A stretch of DNA of 9,557 nt from JBAXTE01 sp964653595 (GTDB lineage Bacteria; Bacteroidota; Bacteroidia; Bacteroidales; WCHB1-69), in assembly GCA_964653595.1 (NCBI GenBank), contig CAZZHH010000090.1, forward strand, positions 1 through 9,557. Reading direction: 5' to 3'. The translations under genes were made by a program, and so were the position numbers. How positions within the stretch are numbered: the stretch's first letter is position 1; the number at the start of each line of letters is the position of its first letter. Of the stretch, positions 7,510 to 9,557 are shown piece after piece. A model generated the notes under the pieces. It had not been told where the DNA came from and made no database searches. It saw nothing but the letters and a program-made list of their open reading frames with translations.

Positions 7510-7779
7510 ATGGCAAAATCTAATATTAGACGTAATACAATATTTTGGCATGGAAAAAGCATCCTATCCACTGCAATGGAAGGCTACAGTTATGGCACAG
7601 AGCGAGGACAAATACGAGATATTACCGATCATAATCACATTATTCCCCTATATGATTTTGGAGTTGGAGTGTATGATTTTGATATGAGTAAAATACAGCC
7701 GATGATTGAACTTGCAAAACAGGAATCGGAAAAGCATGTTAATGATTTTTTCAAAAAAACAGGAGAAAAAGTGATATGA
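7510..7779 (+). CDS. Stand-alone C-terminal fragment of the patatin-like lipase
   Basis: An 89-residue protein that aligns without gaps to the last 75 or so residues of the upstream lipase, with 34 identities in 75 by hand count. Conserved parts include EGYS-G-ER-Q-R, HIIPLY, GVG and DFD. It therefore corresponds only to the final strand and helix of a patatin domain and lacks the GGG-RG loop, the nucleophile serine and the catalytic aspartate, so it cannot be a lipase by itself. Its first residues MAK-x-x-I resemble the lipase start MAKVKI, which may hint at an internal deletion of a full paralogue; this is weak. The frame is intact and its TGA overlaps the next start as ATGA, so it is probably translated. 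It is either a toxin remnant that preserves coupling to the next immunity gene, or a small domain with its own role. Confidence 0.7.
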   Translation: MAKSNIRRNTIFWHGKSILSTAMEGYSYGTERGQIRDITDHNHIIPLYDFGVGVYDFDMSKIQPMIELAKQESEKHVNDFFKKTGEKVI

Positions 7780-9482
7780 AGAAAATATTTTTAACCTTGG
7801 GACTGGTAGTCCTATTCACAAATGTAATAATTTCACAATCTAATGATTTATGCCAGGACTTTAGGGATACTGTTTACGCGGTACAATTAAAGACTAAAAA
7901 AATATCTATAAATACTTACAGAGACGATTCTGGTAAAATTAAATCATTTACTGCAAAAATGCTTGATGCGAACAATTTCAATATTGAGTATAATTATTGG
8001 TCAAAAGGGAATGGGCCAAATGGGTTTTTAAACGGAATGTTAAAAGTTGAACTTACAGCTGTGTTACGTTTAGGACCATCAACAAATTCGACATATTGCA
8101 AAACTGATGGATATGGGATTATTGATACAACTGGCAATATTGTAGTGCCTTGTTTTTATTATGATGTGGACTTCCTTTCGACAAATGAAAATACTCCTGA
8201 CGAATTTAGGTATTTTATATTTAAAAGAAACAATACGACAGGCATCCTGAATGCCGAAGGCAAGGTACTGTATAGTTTTAAACGAAATCTGGTCACAATT
8301 ATTGATGAAAAATTTAATGATGAACACAGAGTGTACGATTACCAAATAATAACCAATAAAGATTATTCTCATTATTTTGCATATAGCTATAATGAAGATA
8401 AGGTTGGACTGGTTTCGTTGTTGAAAGGTGAACAGATTTTACCTCCGATATATGACAAAATTGACGTTTATACGAATTTTGCCATTTGCACAAAAAACGA
8501 TTCCGTATTTGCTTTTGAATTTAAAACCGAAAAAATGTCCAAAGCATACAAAGGCATTTGGCTAAGCAATGATCGGAAAGTATTTATTGTGCAAAACATG
8601 GATGATCATAGATTCTTTGCGTGTAATGATGTATTTGATGTGACCAACTCCCTGAACTACACTTTTAATCGGGATTTTATGGCTTGTTACTTCAAAAAAG
8701 AGATGATTGTTTTTGAAAAGGGCAAGTGTGGTGTTATTAATACAGACGGACAAACGATTATTCCATTTAAATACGACGATATTTATTTTTTAGATATTAA
8801 TAATGATGATTATTATTATAATGTAGAATATTATTGGGTAAAAAAAGACGGTTTATGGGCTATAAGCGATAAAAAAGGCTCTCTCTTAACGGGTTTTGAT
8901 TTTGTGGATGTGGAAAAGTATAATCAGATAAATTTCGACAACATGATGTATTACGCCAAACCGGATACCTCCAAGTCTGCTTATGATGAATCGTTTTTCA
9001 AATATAAAATAAAACGAGATTATTACAGTGGTCAAGATATTCTAAATGTAAAAGGCAGAAAATTGGCCTTGAGAATCAACACACACATTATTGATATACA
9101 AACCAATGATTATATAACAGCAAAGAAAAAAGATGGTTTTCATATAGTTAAATTTATCTATAAAAGCGATTACAAGGGCGGAGAACTGTTGGCTGGAGTA
9201 ATCACTAGTTCCGAAGCGTGGGACAATATTTATATGTTTTCTGGCATACGAATGGAATATCTTGTTGGTGTAAAATTGGGCAACAAATATGGATACATAA
9301 AACTCACAGAGGATGATCATCTTGGAAAAAATATCATTTACGATGGCTTGTTATACTTGCCAAAGTTATATGAAAATAGGGATTACAACCCTTGCGGAGT
9401 AATAAAGAAAAACAAAGCTTATTATTTTAAAGATAGGTGGGTTAATGGAAGATTTTATTATAAACCAAAAAAATATAAATAG
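7776..9482 (+). CDS. Secreted WG-repeat protein, candidate immunity protein 2
   Basis: A 568-residue protein with an N-terminal signal peptide (MKK, hydrophobic core about 4-19, cleavage probably after Ser20) and no lipobox. WG-like repeats occur along the whole mature chain: DGYGIIDTTGNIVVP (111-125), TTGILNAEGKV (154-164), KVGLVSLLKGEQILPPIYD (209-227), KCGVINTDGQTIIPFKYDD (317-335), DGLWAISDKKGSLL (358-371) and NKYGYIKL (503-510). It is the same class as the gene at 6103-7488 but longer, with more regular repeats and little obvious sequence identity. The ATGA overlap with the orphan lipase tail implies translational coupling. It ends two bases before another lipase-tail fragment. Export plus its place behind a lipase-tail gene suggests immunity against a diverged lipase or a spare immunity gene (inference). 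A generic surface WG-repeat protein is the alternative. Confidence 0.85.
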   Translation: MKKIFLTLGLVVLFTNVIISQSNDLCQDFRDTVYAVQLKTKKISINTYRDDSGKIKSFTAKMLDANNFNIEYNYWSKGNGPNGFLNGMLKVELTAVLRLGPSTNSTYCKTDGYGIIDTTGNIVVPCFYYDVDFLSTNENTPDEFRYFIFKRNNTTGILNAEGKVLYSFKRNLVTIIDEKFNDEHRVYDYQIITNKDYSHYFAYSYNEDKVGLVSLLKGEQILPPIYDKIDVYTNFAICTKNDSVFAFEFKTEKMSKAYKGIWLSNDRKVFIVQNMDDHRFFACNDVFDVTNSLNYTFNRDFMACYFKKEMIVFEKGKCGVINTDGQTIIPFKYDDIYFLDINNDDYYYNVEYYWVKKDGLWAISDKKGSLLTGFDFVDVEKYNQINFDNMMYYAKPDTSKSAYDESFFKYKIKRDYYSGQDILNVKGRKLALRINTHIIDIQTNDYITAKKKDGFHIVKFIYKSDYKGGELLAGVITSSEAWDNIYMFSGIRMEYLVGVKLGNKYGYIKLTEDDHLGKNIIYDGLLYLPKLYENRDYNPCGVIKKNKAYYFKDRWVNGRFYYKPKKYK

Positions 9483-9557
9483 ATACAATTAATGACAACG
9501 ACCACATTATCCCATTATACGGCTATGGTGTGGGCACATTTGATTTTGACCTTAAAA
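9483..9557 (+). pseudogene. 5'-truncated copy of the lipase C-terminal end, cut by the window edge
   Basis: Bases 9485-9557 match 5946-6018 at 70 of 73 positions. They encode TINDNDHIIPLYGYGVGTFD and the following FDLK in the frame that continues the lipase reading. The similarity begins abruptly two bases after the stop of the preceding WG gene. In this frame a TAA lies at 9476-9478, and no ATG precedes the conserved block, so it is not expected to be translated as it stands. It is much closer to the intact lipase than the 89-residue copy is, so it reflects a more recent duplication or recombination. Its right end is outside the window. Confidence 0.85.

Noticed and set aside
662..9557. Type VI secretion or contractile injection locus.
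   Set aside because: No VgrG, PAAR, Hcp, sheath, baseplate or ATPase gene is in the window; delivery by such a system remains only a possibility.

Overview
The window looks like Bacteroidota DNA, most likely a flavobacterium-like member. The reasons are the strong A+T bias, A-rich leaders instead of Shine-Dalgarno sites, a near-ideal Bacteroidota promoter (TTG-N19-TAACTTTG) and WG/KWG-repeat proteins. This assignment is an inference from composition and motifs; no ribosomal or housekeeping gene is present.

Layout. Bases 1-661 hold no convincing gene, but they are rich in structure: a promoter-like box flanked by short inverted ends (58-103), a long imperfect inverted repeat (120-257) whose loop carries the promoter, and a second stem followed by a T-run (318-382). 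From 662 to 9482 five genes lie head to tail on the + strand with gaps of 21 bases or less, or small overlaps, so they look like one operon: (1) a 1002-residue cytoplasmic-type protein with a central coiled coil, a Ser/Thr-rich segment that could form an amphipathic beta-hairpin, and a conserved C-terminal module; (2) an 805-residue patatin-like phospholipase with an intact Ser/Asp dyad but an unusually large insertion; (3) a secreted WG-repeat protein of 461 residues; (4) an 89-residue protein corresponding only to the C-terminal end of the patatin protein; (5) a second secreted WG-repeat protein of 568 residues. Directly after gene 5 a third copy of the patatin C-terminal end begins (9485-9557, 70 of 73 bases identical to gene 2) and runs off the window.

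Interpretation. The region downstream of the lipase reads as [lipase tail - WG protein] x2 followed by another tail. This is what a polymorphic toxin locus looks like when toxin 3' ends recombine and leave a stack of orphan toxin ends and partner genes. The lipase has no signal peptide, while both WG proteins have one. That is the topology expected when a phospholipase effector is delivered into the periplasm of neighbours and the producer protects itself with exported immunity proteins. The 1002-residue protein may be the delivery or pore-forming partner. The toxin, immunity and delivery roles are inference; the patatin catalytic motifs, signal peptides, WG repeats and tail copies are visible in the sequence. 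No VgrG, PAAR, Hcp or contractile-sheath gene is in the window, so the export route is unknown.
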